A stretch of DNA of 64,000 nt from Dipetalonema caudispina. Lineage: Eukaryota > Nematoda > Chromadorea > Rhabditida > Onchocercidae. Where the stretch lies: positions 116,579 to 180,578 of the forward strand of contig JABVXV010000013.1 of NCBI GenBank assembly GCA_013365325.1, read 5' to 3'. The translations under genes and the position numbers were made by a program. Shown one piece after another: positions 35,431 to 48,307 of this stretch. The notes beneath the pieces were generated by a model. That model ran no database searches. It was given only the letters and a program-made list of their open reading frames with translations, and had not been told where the DNA came from. The stretch's first letter is position 1. Each line of letters opens with the position of its first letter.

Positions 35431-37695
35431 CTAACAAATTTTTTCAACAATTGTTGCAGCAGATCTTTCCGAACTTCTAATAGAATCAATGGATAGTTGC
35501 CACTCTATCCTCTTACAATTTTTGAGTGTTTGTCGTTGAAATCGCAATGCCGCATAATAACCGTCACGAATTGAAGTAAACATTAATGATGTTAACTGTG
35601 ACCATGCCATAACCGTTTCGGTTGGCTGAAATTAAGCATTCAACATTTATATTATGCAAAATTTAATAATATTTAGCTTTTTAGTGAAAAAAAAAATTTT
35701 CTTTTTTTAAATAATGTTTAATTTAATAATTCAATAAACACAAATTACGTCAGTTAAAATTCACTTCAAAATTTATTTCATTCCATTAGATTTGAGAATT
35801 AAAATAATTTGTATAGATTGAATGGTATAGAGTACGATACGATATTAGGAATGGATTAATTAGCTGAAAAATGAATTAATTACTTGATGACTAGCCATAT
35901 CCAATATGACACATTCAACTGCCAATGCATCAGCTATACTAACCCAAAAGTCAGGCTTGAAACCATATTTTTTCAATGGTACATGCTGCTCACCATATTG
36001 TCGTGATATTTCTTCTATTGCTGTTATATCATGAACCTAAAAAATAGCTTGGCTTTTATGATATTTTATGAACTTTTATCAAATTTTCATTGTTGTTCAA
36101 TTATTACTTATTTAACTATTTACTTATAATCTTGATAATACCCTTCAACGATTATTTATGATCTTGACAGTACTACTGAACTATTATTTTATGATCTTGA
36201 TGACATTATTTTTCATCTATAATTGTAGCAACACTTTTTTCAAAGAGAACCATTGTCAAGATTACCTATTTGATATAATTCAAACTCACTTTACTTACAA
36301 CATTATTCAGATAATCACGAAGTTCAGCTGAAGCATTTAGCCATTTTTCCTTGCCAAGAGTATATACAAATCTGAAAAATTAAAATATTTTAAACCTTTA
36401 AAGTTTAGTTTCACTTAATCTATCTAATATATTTCTCTGATTTCTATTTGAATTAAAATTGGAAGAAGTTCCAAAATTTTGCTAATAATTTTCTTTCAAC
36501 TATTTCTATACATCATTTGCTCATTTCTTTACATATAATTCATTATTCTTCACTTTGTACATTTTAATGAACATATTTTCAACAAAATAACTTCAATATG
36601 ATATCTATTTTTAATTAAAATGAACCTTCGATAATCAGGACGCTTTTCAAATACTCGCATACAAATACGATAACCGATTTCATTATGATGATTACCGAAA
36701 CAGGCCTGAATAATTTCACGTCCCTGGGATGAAATTGGATGAGTTCCACGATAATCAGAATTATTATTATTATTACTATTATTATTACGGGTGTGTTGTC
36801 GCGATTCATTAATATTCGATGATCTGAACAAAAAATTCTTCATTAGGTGTTTTCGAATCATTTTATGATTAAAAAGAAACATGAAATGAAATTAAAATAT
36901 CAATTTTTAATTTCATCAAAAATTTTCTTTTTGAAATTAGAATTAACCTCATAAAGGCCAATAGAGTATATCGAGAAAAGTTAACAATGAATTTAATTAG
37001 AAATGAAATTGATCGAAACGAAAAATTAGTTATTAGCTAATATTTTTAATGCTTTTCTAATTTAAAAATGAAATGTTTCGATAAAAATATTTCAGCTTTT
37101 TCCCAATTTCTGCTAAACTTTACAATTTTTTATACAGTCATAGTCATATTATTCTCATCATTTTTCGTTATTTGTAAAAAAAAAGAAAAATAATTTTTTA
37201 ATATTAATGAGGTTATTTCTAAAGCGTCCAAAAATTTCATCCTATTTTAATCTTATTGAAGAAATTGAATTAATTGTACCTTATTCGAGTTATCGGTTGA
37301 TTACGCTTTGTGACATTTCTTGTATTTTTCCGTTGATTTCTCGTATCCTTACATTTCATTTTATTCAACAATTTTGATTGCATGAAAATTTCCTGCGTAT
37401 TAGTTTCGGAATTTGATTTCCATTTCTCATCGTTTACCTTTTTTGTACTGCTACAAATCATCACTTTTTTTTCCTTATTGCAATATTTGTTCGATTTTAA
37501 CTTGTCGGGAAATAATTCCTGAGATGTTGTTACATGTTCATGCTGCTGATTTAATACATATTGATGACGTTTCGTACTGATCTGATGCTTCGATATATCA
37601 GAATCAAATTTTTTCCGTGAAATACTATCAGTCGTATCATTCAATGAGTCCATTATTGCTTTCTTTCCTTTGTTCCACGAAAAACGATTGCCCAT
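35431..37695 (-). CDS. Nematode globin with N-myristoylation motif and basic N-terminal extension
   Basis: Five exons on the minus strand (37695-37280, 36823-36626, 36371-36299, 36036-35884, 35625-35431) keep phase throughout and give 344 aa. The globin fold covers about residues 168-330: PDYRRFVYTLGKEKW (helices B-C and the CD region), then YGEQHVPLKKYGFKPDFW, whose His247 is the likely proximal haem ligand (F8), and a helix H region with TVMAWSQLTSLM. The HVPxKxYGFxPDFW pattern is typical of nematode neuronal globins. The first 165 residues are not globin. They start MGNRFSW, which fits the MGxxxS N-myristoylation consensus, then run through a Lys/Arg-rich, poorly structured stretch to an Asn-rich run. 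Membrane anchoring and a signalling or redox rather than oxygen-storage role are inferences from related nematode globins. The start is the only Met giving the myristoylation motif. Confidence 0.92.
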
Positions 37696-39653
37696 TTTGT
37701 AAGTTTAATTGATGAATTCAATTATCAATTGGAATAGAATAAAGTATTACCGTCCATAATGGACGAGAAAAAACAAAACATTTGCAGTAGTAAAAATTCT
37801 TCGTTGATTCTCTAATTTTCTAGAATTCATAATTTGATCAGTATTTATGAAGTTTGTTTAGTAGAAAGAAAAAAAAAAGCACCGACAGAATAACTATAAT
37901 AATATGATGAATACATTCGCATTCCATTGTTATTTTCTGGAATTTCAATTAATGCAGCAATAATATCGGTTAAGTTATCAATATCAAAACAGCGATGCTT
38001 TATGATATCAAGAATCGTGGAAGGGATAAGATATGATTTAAAATAATAGAGTTCCTATGATACCATTCTATAGGATATGATAGATTTTATCATCATCGTT
38101 CCACAATGTCGATGAGAAGTGGGAAAATTTTAAGGAATATCGATTGAGAATAAATGTTTTTTTTTTTTTTTTTTTTTTTTTTTACTGGAAATCAATGAGC
38201 TAATTTCGAGATAGTAGCTAACTTCTTCAACAATTCATATCTTTTATCAGTGATCATCAACATACTGGAAGAAAATATTAATTACAGTCTTATGATATGT
38301 AATATCACTTCCAAATAATAATAATAAACGGGAACTATAAAATGGAAATAAAGTTGAAAGGCTAAAAGATTGAAATTATATAACCGTAAAGAAAATGAAT
38401 TATTCTCTCGGAGATGCTAGAAAGCGAAAAGTTGTAAGTTATAACTAACAAATTGTTTTTAAATATAATTTCATCTATTAATTTTTAGAAAAAAAAATTT
38501 TTGACTTATTTTATGAGAAATTTAAAACAAAGACTTGAAAATTAAAATGCATTTTTGATTTTAAATCCAAACGATGAAATGAATTAAACAAAATTTATGA
38601 TTCATTTAAAATTTGACTTAATTTTTTTTTTTTTTTGCTAACAATTTTAAGAAACTAATTTTTCCACATGTAGGAAAAATTCTTGTAAATAGGATATTTG
38701 GCAGTTGCAAAGTAAAAATAGTAAAGTTCATTTTGAAAAAAAAAAAAAAAAGGAAAAACTTTCTTTTTTTTTTTTTTAAAATAAGTTCTAAATAAAATAT
38801 GACAAATGGATTGGAGGTAATTTAAACTTAAAGAAGATTTACGAGTTTCACTCAAATGTGATCACATTAATATTTTTGTTTGGCTCATTCGATATATAAG
38901 AAAAAAAAAGTATGGGAAGAATGGACAGATACGCATGAAAGATGTGGAAATATCGATATTCCAATAAAAAGATATTATAGTTATAATGGTTTCAAAGCAA
39001 GCGTTAATTTACATCATTGAAGTGAAATTAATTTTCGTGTGAAATTGTTCCACCAATCATTCAGATGTTTTGGCTTTCACATGAAAGCAAAATAATCGCT
39101 TGGTAAGACAAAATAGCATGAAAATATATCACTGTTAGCTCCAATAGCATTATAGTGATAATAATGATAATGTAACAATAATTATAATCATAATTATGGT
39201 TATAAATTGATAACAAAGAGGAAGGAAAAAGTATGCAAAATAAATAAACTTTCAATTCAAAGATTATTTCACAGTGAAGCGAACAGTATTAGAGTTTTGA
39301 GTAGTAGATCATTGATTGCAATAGTATCAGTGATAATAGTGATAATGTAACAATAGTTAAAATCATAATCATGATATTCAGAAGTGATGAAAAAGAGAAG
39401 AGAAGGGTATGTAAAGTAAATGAGCATCTGATTAGCACATTATTCCTTGTGAAGAATGGGGAAGAGAGAAATGAAGGATAAATAAAAATGGATTCAAGAA
39501 TTTTGACCTGATTAGCCATAACTAATAACATTTATGTGATATGCAAATTTTCGTAAATAATAATGAAAAATTGTCGAATACTTTTTATTTGTTGAATTTT
39601 ATTTGGTTTCTTTGAGAAATTAACTAATGCTTCAATCATTCATATATCTTACA

Positions 39654-39699
<46 letters not shown>

Positions 39700-39776
39700 G
39701 GGAGTAGAGATGGAATTATTTCTCAGGAAATTCCATCAATTTTATCGTACAATTAAATGATGCAATATCACATATC
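37696..39776. other. Intergenic DNA upstream of the globin gene
   Basis: AT-rich; T tract at 38158-38183, A and T tracts near 38735-38777, and a diverged duplication around 39150-39200 and 39335-39385 (GTGATAATAxTGATAATGTAACAATA). The globin promoter should lie just above 37695, but I cannot point to an element. No exon seen. Confidence 0.55.
39656..39704. repeat. (GA)n microsatellite
   Basis: About 49 bp of nearly pure GA repeats with two GGA interruptions, ending 70 bp before the inverted dehydrogenase pseudogene. Confidence 0.93.
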
Positions 39777-40430
39777 ACCCTTAAGGATGAAATAAACAAT
39801 GTTCATTTTGCGAAACGTTTATATTTGCTCAGGACTTAGCTTTACGCATGATCATTCCGCACCGGAATGGATTAATAGTGAATATCAGTTCAGCGGTTAG
39901 CATGTGTTACTGCCCTACGGAATGAGTAAAGCCGCTGTAGGTGCTTTACTTACAGTGATAATTGATAACTTTACAAATATGAATTTCAGCAAAGTACTAC
40001 AAATGTTTATGGATGATAATATAGTATTGATGAAAGATGGTTGATTTACATTTCAATTTGAAAATTGTAGCCGTGAAATATTTTTTTATATATGGCACAA
40101 CTGCAAGATGAACAAGTTAGAGTTAGATTACTAAAAGTTCGATGATCAGACTACGGATGGCCAATTGATATCTAAACTGCCAGTAATATTGATTTACGAG
40201 TCTTAAGATTTTCCTGTTTTGTTGTCTTATCGATGTATTAGTATCATCCTATAAAGATTTTTAAAACATGTAAAGAAAAGTTTTTTGAAAAATTTAGATC
40301 GATAAGAAATTTGTGAATATAGCCGAAAAGCTGAAAGATCATAAAGTAACAACGGCATCATTATGGCTTGAAACATTGAAAACTAAAAAAAAATCATACA
40401 ATTGGTTGAGGTCTAAAATATTGGAATGAG
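39777..40430 (+). pseudogene. Truncated inverted copy of the DHRS1-like gene
   Basis: Matches, in opposite orientation, about 640 bp of the intact gene (44600-45240): most of exon 3, all of intron 3 and the first part of exon 4. Long stretches agree base for base, including intronic sequence such as GATCAGACTACGGATGGCCA. Keeping the intron shows a DNA-level duplication, not a retrocopy. The copy is broken by an in-frame TAG just after the NISSAV-equivalent segment, by deletion of the bases coding the FFNV region, and by a scrambled stretch where exon 4 begins. A PYGMSK segment equivalent to the YxxxK motif is still legible. No upstream or downstream exons accompany it. Confidence 0.93.
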
Positions 40431-43400
40431 ATATTTTTTTCAAATTTACAAATACATTTTATTTTTTTACAATAAATTTTGGTCCGATTATTTCAAAAAA
40501 TTATAAATTTCTATTTCTTCCATGTATTTCAATTCTAGTACCATATACTGATTAAAATTAAGTTTGAATTTCATTACGAATGCATGGCTTTTCATATTGC
40601 TATTTTTTTTTGCTTTTTCATCTTAAATTGTTACAAATGCTAATATAAAATTCATAAAAGAGCATGCTATAGAATTATCAATCATCCTCTAAAATTTTAG
40701 GTTTGAAAGCTAAGAAAGAGAAATTGTATCATTTAAAAAAAAAGAAAAAAAAAGAAAAAAGTATGATTTATATGTTGAAAAATGGAAAATACAAATAATT
40801 TTAGAGTAAATTATAAAGAAAAAGGCGTAGAAAAATTTTCTCTCTTAACTGGCTCATTTCATACTTCCGTGATTTTATGAACAATTTTTTTCAATTCATT
40901 TTGATTTCAATAGCACTTAAAGCTGAAAAGCACAAAAGAATTGCTGCAGAATGGGAAGGCAAGGAAAGATAATATTGATATGGTGAAGATTATTGGACGA
41001 ATTCAATTAAAACAAAAATAATTTACAACATTAAACGATTTAAATTGACCATTCAATTTTGTAAATTATGAATCAATTTTGTTCTCTACAAAATTTTCTA
41101 CGCAATTTACAACGCCTATAAATTTATAAAAAAGAGTAGCAATGATAAAAAAAAAAGAGTTAAAACAAAAAAAAAAAATTTTTTTTTTTTTAAACCAATC
41201 GTAGTTTATCTTAGAATCTTATAAAATCAAAAAAAAAAAGAAAAAAAAAATCTTATTAAATAATTTCAAATAATTCTGCAAATATTAAACAAATCGTATC
41301 TTCCATAAAAATTGCTCAAATTTTCATAAATCTATAAAAGTTCAAGTAAACAAAAAAAAAAAAAAAAAAAAAAAATTTATAAATATACTTAAACTATCCT
41401 AAATTACTTACGCTCAAAATACCTTTCAGATTTATGAGTAAAAGTTATGACTAACTTGTAAATGTATCACGAAAAATAACCATTGCATAAAACGATGGCC
41501 AATTTCGTTGCAATACACATTTTTCAACTGTCATAAAATAAAATATCTGATAAGATTTTTTTTTTTTTTGAAAAATTTTCAGATAAATAAACGAAAATAG
41601 ATGAAATGATGCCAATCATAGCATAAATAGATTTGCATAAAAAATTTACTTACACTCAATTAAACATTACCAAAAATAAATATTTGAAGTATATATATAT
41701 ATATATATAAATATATAATCATATACATACTTATATAATTGAAAAAATAAAGATGGAATAATAATAACAATAATAATTATTATTTTTTAAAAAATTATAA
41801 ATAAGAATATATGATATCATACAATTTATTTATACATGAGCCAGATGTACAAATTACTAATTTAATTTTAATGTATAACCAAGAAAGAAATCTTACAATT
41901 AAGCTTTATTTTGCAGGTTTCTTTTTTTTTTTCATTCTGTTTTTTTTTTTTTTTTTTTGTTTTTTTTAAGTACATTTATTGAGAATAAAAAAATTAAACT
42001 ATTCAAAGAATGAAATGAAAATACTTGCCATAAAAATAATTTTTACATTAGCATGTGTGAAAAGCAAACATATACATTCATTAGGTATATTTACAATTTT
42101 AATTTTTTACTCATATTTCTATTCAGTTAAAAATTCAGTTAAAATTTTTCAACAATGAAAGCAATACATGTATCTCAATTTATCGTTTTTTTTTTCCATC
42201 CATTTTTGGTTTTCCTTTTCTTTTTTTTTTGTTTTTCTCTTTCATTTAAAGTTTAGTTATTGAATTGCAAATAAATTACTCATTTTCATCATCTTACATT
42301 TTTATGTATGAAAGTTTGTGTTTAATTTATTCTCAAGAGAGGAGAAATGAGATTTAATGATTTCCATTAGATTATTTAATTATTATTTTAAGCATTATTG
42401 TTCTCCGTGAAGGTAATTGTTCTAATGGGAATATTCAAGTATTAAACAAAAATTTTCAATTCAAACAATTGTTAGCTAGTGAAAATTCAATTTTTACAGG
42501 AAGGATTAAAAAATGATAAGTTTAATTTAACTCTATCTCATTAAGCTTCAATTCAGGAAAAACCATAAATGATTACACTGATTCTGTAATAACTAAGCTT
42601 TTTTTTTTTTTTTTTCTATGTCGTATTCATTTGAAAGATTATTGTCGCAAAAAGAAAAAAAAAAATGACATTATTTGCATATGTACAATTATTTTAGGCT
42701 TTTGTTTTGTTTAAGCGTCAAGTAAAACTCTAAACTATAAAGTATTTTAAGAGTAGTAAAAAAAAAAAAAAAAAAGATTTTACTTCCTGTTTGAAGTATC
42801 GTTGAAAATATGAAATAATGGATAATATTACAGCTCTCACATCTGTTGTCTTTTCAATTTCACCAAAATGACGTGTAAATTTAGAATGAATAAGTTATGC
42901 AAAAATAAAAATTTTCCATATGACGAAATGTTGCCATCTTCCAGCATGACAAATTTTAAATATCATTTTTTCTTTAAAATGTAAAATATATTACATTTAT
43001 AATTTAATAAATTTATGCTCATTTAATCCGAGTTTAAAAAGTAGAAAAGAATTTGACTAAAGAAAAAAAAAACACTTCAAATGTGATGACTTTTTTTTTT
43101 TTTTTTTTTGGAATCAATTATTATTTTCAACAAAATGATCATTTTCCGGAAGTTCCAGACAATGATTTTATTCACGTAACAAATAATGATGAAATTAATA
43201 CTGTGAATGTTATTATTAAAGTGTTATAGGTTATCATCAACACAAAATCAGTACAAAATTTTGCAAAAGTAATATATTCAACACTTGTGAAAATGTAGTA
43301 TAGTATTCTTTTGTTTCGCAGTCATTGTTCAGTTAAGTTTCGAAGTTTATTTTATTCGTTCGTTATAAATTAAATTAGATTAAAGTAATAGAGAGCAAAA

Positions 43401-43777
43401 ATTAAGCACTATTTCATTATATTTCGAAAGAATATAATTATATCAAGAGATGTTTTAATAAGGGCTAGATACTTTCTTCTGATTTTAGCCAGCCAGCCAA
43501 TAAATTGCAATACTTTTTTGTTTTTTTTGAAGCTTTCCGAAATATTCGGCATTTTATAACGATACTACTCACAGTCATTTCTATTTCCATGCATGACGAG
43601 AGTGATAGTCCAAAACCATATTACATTTATTTTATAGTACTATAAAAACTACTGAACAATTATCAGATATATCTGAACACCGCGGATAATACTAGTAAAT
43701 TAATGATCTGAAAATTTGACAATGTTTCAATCCCTAGTTCTTTTGTCTATGACTTTAAAAGAGACAACAAATGTAAT
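40431..43777. other. AT-rich intergenic DNA between pseudogene and parent gene
   Basis: Dense poly-A/T tracts (41163-41190, 41348-41374, 41941-41958, 42599-42615, 43091-43109) and a TA repeat (41690-41712). The only coding-like piece is 40914-40972, a short frame ending KRIAAEWEGKER-stop after a TAG acceptor, with no partner exon that I can find. Confidence 0.55.
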
Positions 43778-46400
43778 TTACAACTTATAAAATTTATTAG
43801 ATGAAATATGAAGAAATGTGGCTGGAATTTTCAAGAAGCTTGGTATTAACTTCGCTGCTGCTGTAAATCCGAAGAAATCCAATGCAACGCTTACACTCCT
43901 CATATTTGAAGGAATTTTTCCTGAAAAAAAGGAAATAATGTGAAAATAATTGCACATATTATTCAATATAGCATAATATATATATCGATTTGTCGAAAAT
44001 CGCATTGAAGATTGGAACCAAGTTTCAGAATATACCAAGTATTAGATTTCCAGAGAATATGTAGACAAATAATTTCAAACGATTAAACCTAACAACGATA
44101 GTAAACGACCAACCATCATTATCAATAAATCTATATTCATCACACAGATCAGCCGTTAAAAGTATAGATCCAGTTTTCTTGAACATTTGTTTATCGCAAG
44201 CCAAGCACGCCACGCCTCGTCCAACAAATTCAGGAGTTTCTCCTTTTCCTACCATACGCTCTAATTGAGCCTGCAATTATTTAAATAATTTAAGTAAAAG
44301 AATGCTTATCATATGTTTAACTTTTTGATATACATGCAAAGTTTGTCTGGCACTAGATAGTTTTGAGCAGATCACCTGTTTGTGATAAGTATCACTTTTT
44401 AAAACAAGATGACATGACATTCAGTTGAACTGTAACTAAAAAGAGGCTAACATAAATAGCTGCCATCAAAATATACTGAAGAAGTAAAAAAGATTCTGTG
44501 ACAAGTACAGATGCGCTACTTGAAAGTTCAAGAAACTCAATACTTAATTCGTAAGATATCCCATTAAAACAAGACACCTGAGACATTTTCGTAAGTTGGC
44601 TCAACATTCCAGACCTCAACCAATCGTATGATTTTTCAGTTTTTACTGTTCCAGGCCATAATGACACCACCGTCACTTTATAATCCTTCAGCTCTTCTGC
44701 CATATCCGCAGACATTTTATCGATCTAAATTTTTTGAAAAACCTTTACATGTTTAATATCTTTGAAGGATGATACTAATACATCGATAAGACAACAAGAC
44801 AGGGAAATCTTAAGACTCGTAAATCAATATTACTGGCAGTTTAGATATCAACTGGCCATCCGTAGTCTGATCATCGAACTTTTAGTAATCTAACTCTAAC
44901 CTGTTCATCTTGCAGTTGTGCCATATATAAAAAAATATTTCACGACTACAATTTTTAAATTAAAATGTAAATCAACCATCTTTCATCAATGCTATATTAT
45001 CATCCATAAACATTTCTAGTACTTTGCTGAAATTCATATTTGTAAAGTTATCAATTATCACTGTAAGTAAAGCACCTACAGCAGCTTTACCCACTCCGTA
45101 GGGCACATTGAAAAAGTAGCGTATGCCAGCCGCTGAACTGATATTCACTATCAATCCCTTTCGGCGCGGAACCATCATGCGTGAAGCTAATACTGAGCAA
45201 ATATAAACATTTCGCAAACCAACACTATTTATTTCATCCCAAAATGATGGGGAGCACTCGAAGAATTTCTTGCCAACATTTTTTTCTATTGCCTGCAAAA
45301 TGAAGTGATGAGGAAACAAAAAACACTTTTGAAAAAGCTACTGAAAGCTTTCACATTTTTTAAAAGTATTTGTCATCACTTGTATTCCTACAGTAGGCAG
45401 AACCAATCCAGCGAACTACACCGAATCATAAATAAAAACTTTCGATATAAATTAATAACAGTTCTACGTTGATTAGCAATAATCTTTTTAGTGTCCTAAT
45501 CAATCCAGGACCTTCTTAGATATCAAAATAAACTATGACCTGAAACGGTCAGTCATTAAGCAGTAATCTTTGAATTTTTTCTTCCTTACAGAAGAAAAAA
45601 TTCAAAGAAAAATAAATAACATATGGCCATCTCGAATTTGTTTCTTACTATGAAAAACTAATGATAAGATAGCATAGCAATACAAATTAAATAAAACCGA
45701 CCGACAAATACTTGATATTTCGTTGACAACAGATCAATTTCCTTCAAAAGTTCAATGATTTTCTATACCTACCTAATATTCCTAACAAAAACATACATTG
45801 GCTCCTGAAAAAGCATTATTGACCAGCACATCCAATTGATTATTTTCATCCTTTGCAATTCTTTCAAAAAGTTCGTTAACTTCATCATCCTTACTGTGAT
45901 CGCAGTAAATTGCAACAGCTTTACCACCTCTGCTTGATATTTCTGGAAATTTTACAGTCTTTTTTTTTTAAAGATTACAGGAGCAAAGGTCTTTCTCATA
46001 CATGCTGTGCTCTGTCTACAACACGAAGCTTACAATTTGTTTATTTGTAATATCTTTTAATACTTGTAGTCATTGATAAATATTATCAGTTAAAGAATCA
46101 GTGCCGACAATGAAAGAAAATCGAAAATTCTCTCATGCATTTCTGCATTACAAGGCAGTTAGTATTGTAAAAAGATTGTAATTTCATGTGAAGAAAACGG
46201 GACAAAACCTAACCATTAATGGTATCCTGTAAAGTAGGTATGCTGGGTGTCGAACCTGGTTTTCGTCCCGAAATATATACCGTTGCACCAGCTTCACTAA
46301 GCTGCAGTGCAATACCTCTACCAACACCTCGTGCACCGCCAGTTACCAACGCTACTTGCCCACGTAGTGGTTTTGCTCTTTTCGATGCATCATGTGAAGC
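43778..46400 (-). CDS. DHRS1: DHRS1-like short-chain dehydrogenase/reductase
   Basis: Six minus-strand exons in consistent phase: 46400-46214, 45942-45797, 45292-45080, 44724-44578, 44270-44114, 43920-43778 (330 aa plus a short unseen start). The Rossmann motif TGGARGVG fits TGxxxGxG, and SGRK after strand 2 suggests NADP(H). NNA follows LDVLV. The catalytic Ser lies in NISSAAG, and Tyr/Lys in PYGVGK. The extension SLWPGTVKTE and the C-terminus (LIPSFLKIP...SNKF) match the DHRS1 subfamily. DHRS1 is a reductase of steroids and other carbonyls associated with the endoplasmic reticulum in mammals (family knowledge); the substrate here is unknown. The first exon above begins at a splice acceptor without ATG. 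A one-codon first exon, ATG at 46498-46496 followed by GTAATT, would fit in phase but is unproven. Part of this gene is duplicated in inverted orientation at 39777-40430. Confidence 0.93.
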
Positions 46401-48307
46401 CTGAAATAATATCAAATAAATCGTTTTGATGCAAAATTTACAGCATATAATTGAGCTAATTTAAGATTGCATTAAGTTAGCATACCTAAAATTACCATTA
46501 AATTAGCTCACGTAAATGTAAGCAATAAACAAGACAAATGAATAATTTTCATCAAACTCTAACATTTGCATCTATCCTCCTTTTAATTGCTAAATTAAAT
46601 TCTATTCAGTTATGCGATTGTATTATCTCCTCCCTACGTATGTTGACCTGATGGTGCATAGGTTAGGATGTCGAAGATTGAACTTCTTTTGGAAATTACT
46701 TTCATGAACATTGTTATTGAAAAGTCATACAATTACATGAATTGGTAATTTAATAAATAAGTGGTCAAGTGACTTGCACAGACTCTTATGTACAGCTTAA
46801 CAGATAATGACCGCCTCTCTATCTCTCAATAATCATTCGCGAAACATCCATTGGCAATTGTGTTGGCTTCTTCTGACTCTTGTATTTAATTTGAAAAATT
46901 GGAAGATAAAGCAACCCAAATTATCGACTGTCGAAAGCAGCTGGGAAACGAAGTAAATGTTGTCTCACGATATAACCAACGACCCAGCGAACACATCCTG
47001 GAATATAATAGTAATGTATCGCGAATTGGACGAACGGGACAAGATTTTTTTCGTTGATGGATTGAAGAATGTATTCCGGCAATGAGGCCAGCCAGAGGTT
47101 TCTTCATGGACCAGAAATTTGCAAAACTTGCAAAACACGATAGTAACTCCTGGAGACTTCCTAACTGTCACACAAATGCCTTCTTGTGCATGGTGAAATA
47201 ATTATAGAAGCGGAATTCAGCTAGACATCCGGATTCGGCTTGTTTTGAAATGAACCGTGGAAGATACTGAGTTGATGGTGATCTACTTCCTATTCTTTCC
47301 ATCTTTAATCAACAATTTTTACTCCATGGTTGTCAAGCATAAAATAAGCAGAAGCCATCGGTATAAATCTCATAATAAAGTACAGCTATTACTCATGATA
47401 TCAATTTAAAAAAATATAAGAAACAATTGCCATTACTGATAAGATGACGATTTAAATCAATCAATAATACAGCTTCTTACAGCCAAATAATACCGTTCTT
47501 AACTGAATTGATATGTACAAGATAACCATTCTTTACCAGAGTTTAATTTATTTGTGAAATCCAAGAAACAAAACCTTTTTTACTGAATGTCGTAACAACT
47601 GAAAACAAACAAACATAGAAGTGTTGGAAAGAACTCGACATCACTAATAAAAATTAAATGGAAAAATAGAAAATCCACCGCGAAAATTGCGTCTCTAATG
47701 AAAGCAAAGTGGAAAGCTGTTCTGATAACAAGATCTTTCAAATAATGCATGACAAACCGGATAAATTTTTAAGTATAAAACGTGTACATCAAATAAGTTA
47801 TTCAGAACTGACCCAATAGAGCCTGTACCATATAATACTTAATGCTACATACTAATATGAGAGGAGGTTTTTTCCCCAGCAATGAATGCATAGCTTTTTT
47901 TTTCCAGTATTATTCTTCGTTGATCTTCCTCGATGAACTAAGAACTGCCATTTGGAAAGAAGCACATGCTCGAGAAAAAGACAGCAATTGTTCATTGCTA
48001 AATTTCCTTATTGGGCAAATACCTGAAATATTGCAATACGAAAATTTCTTTTGCATTCATGAAAAATTTTCCAAACTACCTCACTAAATTAAACAATTTT
48101 AATAAAAACGACCGACTTAGTGGTTATAAAGTGACCACTGGGATATCGTTACGGTGTGATGAAGCGATCTTAAGGATATGAGGATGAGTGCAGTTTGGAT
48201 AAGAAACATTAGAGCACAAATTTTTGCCAGCTTACTTTCAAGGTTGCGTCCAATATTAGTGATTATTAAGTATGCTGCCTTCATGTAAAACGGTCATACA
48301 TGGACCG
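46401..48307. other. Region between RIF1 and the dehydrogenase, with coding-like remnants
   Basis: Less AT-rich than most intergenic DNA here. At 46888-47203 (+) one frame runs about 105 codons interrupted by a single TGA near 47058, and other frames on both strands are also open. At about 47912-48087 (+) a frame follows a TTTTTTTTCCAG acceptor and reads YYSSLIFLDELRTAIW to a stop at 48085-48087. I recognise neither. The two genes on this strand are too far apart (about 1.8 kb) to look like a trans-spliced operon. Confidence 0.35.

Noticed and set aside
44972..45080. Read-through end of dehydrogenase exon 3 to a stop at 44972
   Set aside because: The GCT|GTAGGT donor at 45080 is in phase with exon 4 and gives the conserved family sequence; the extension is intron 3.
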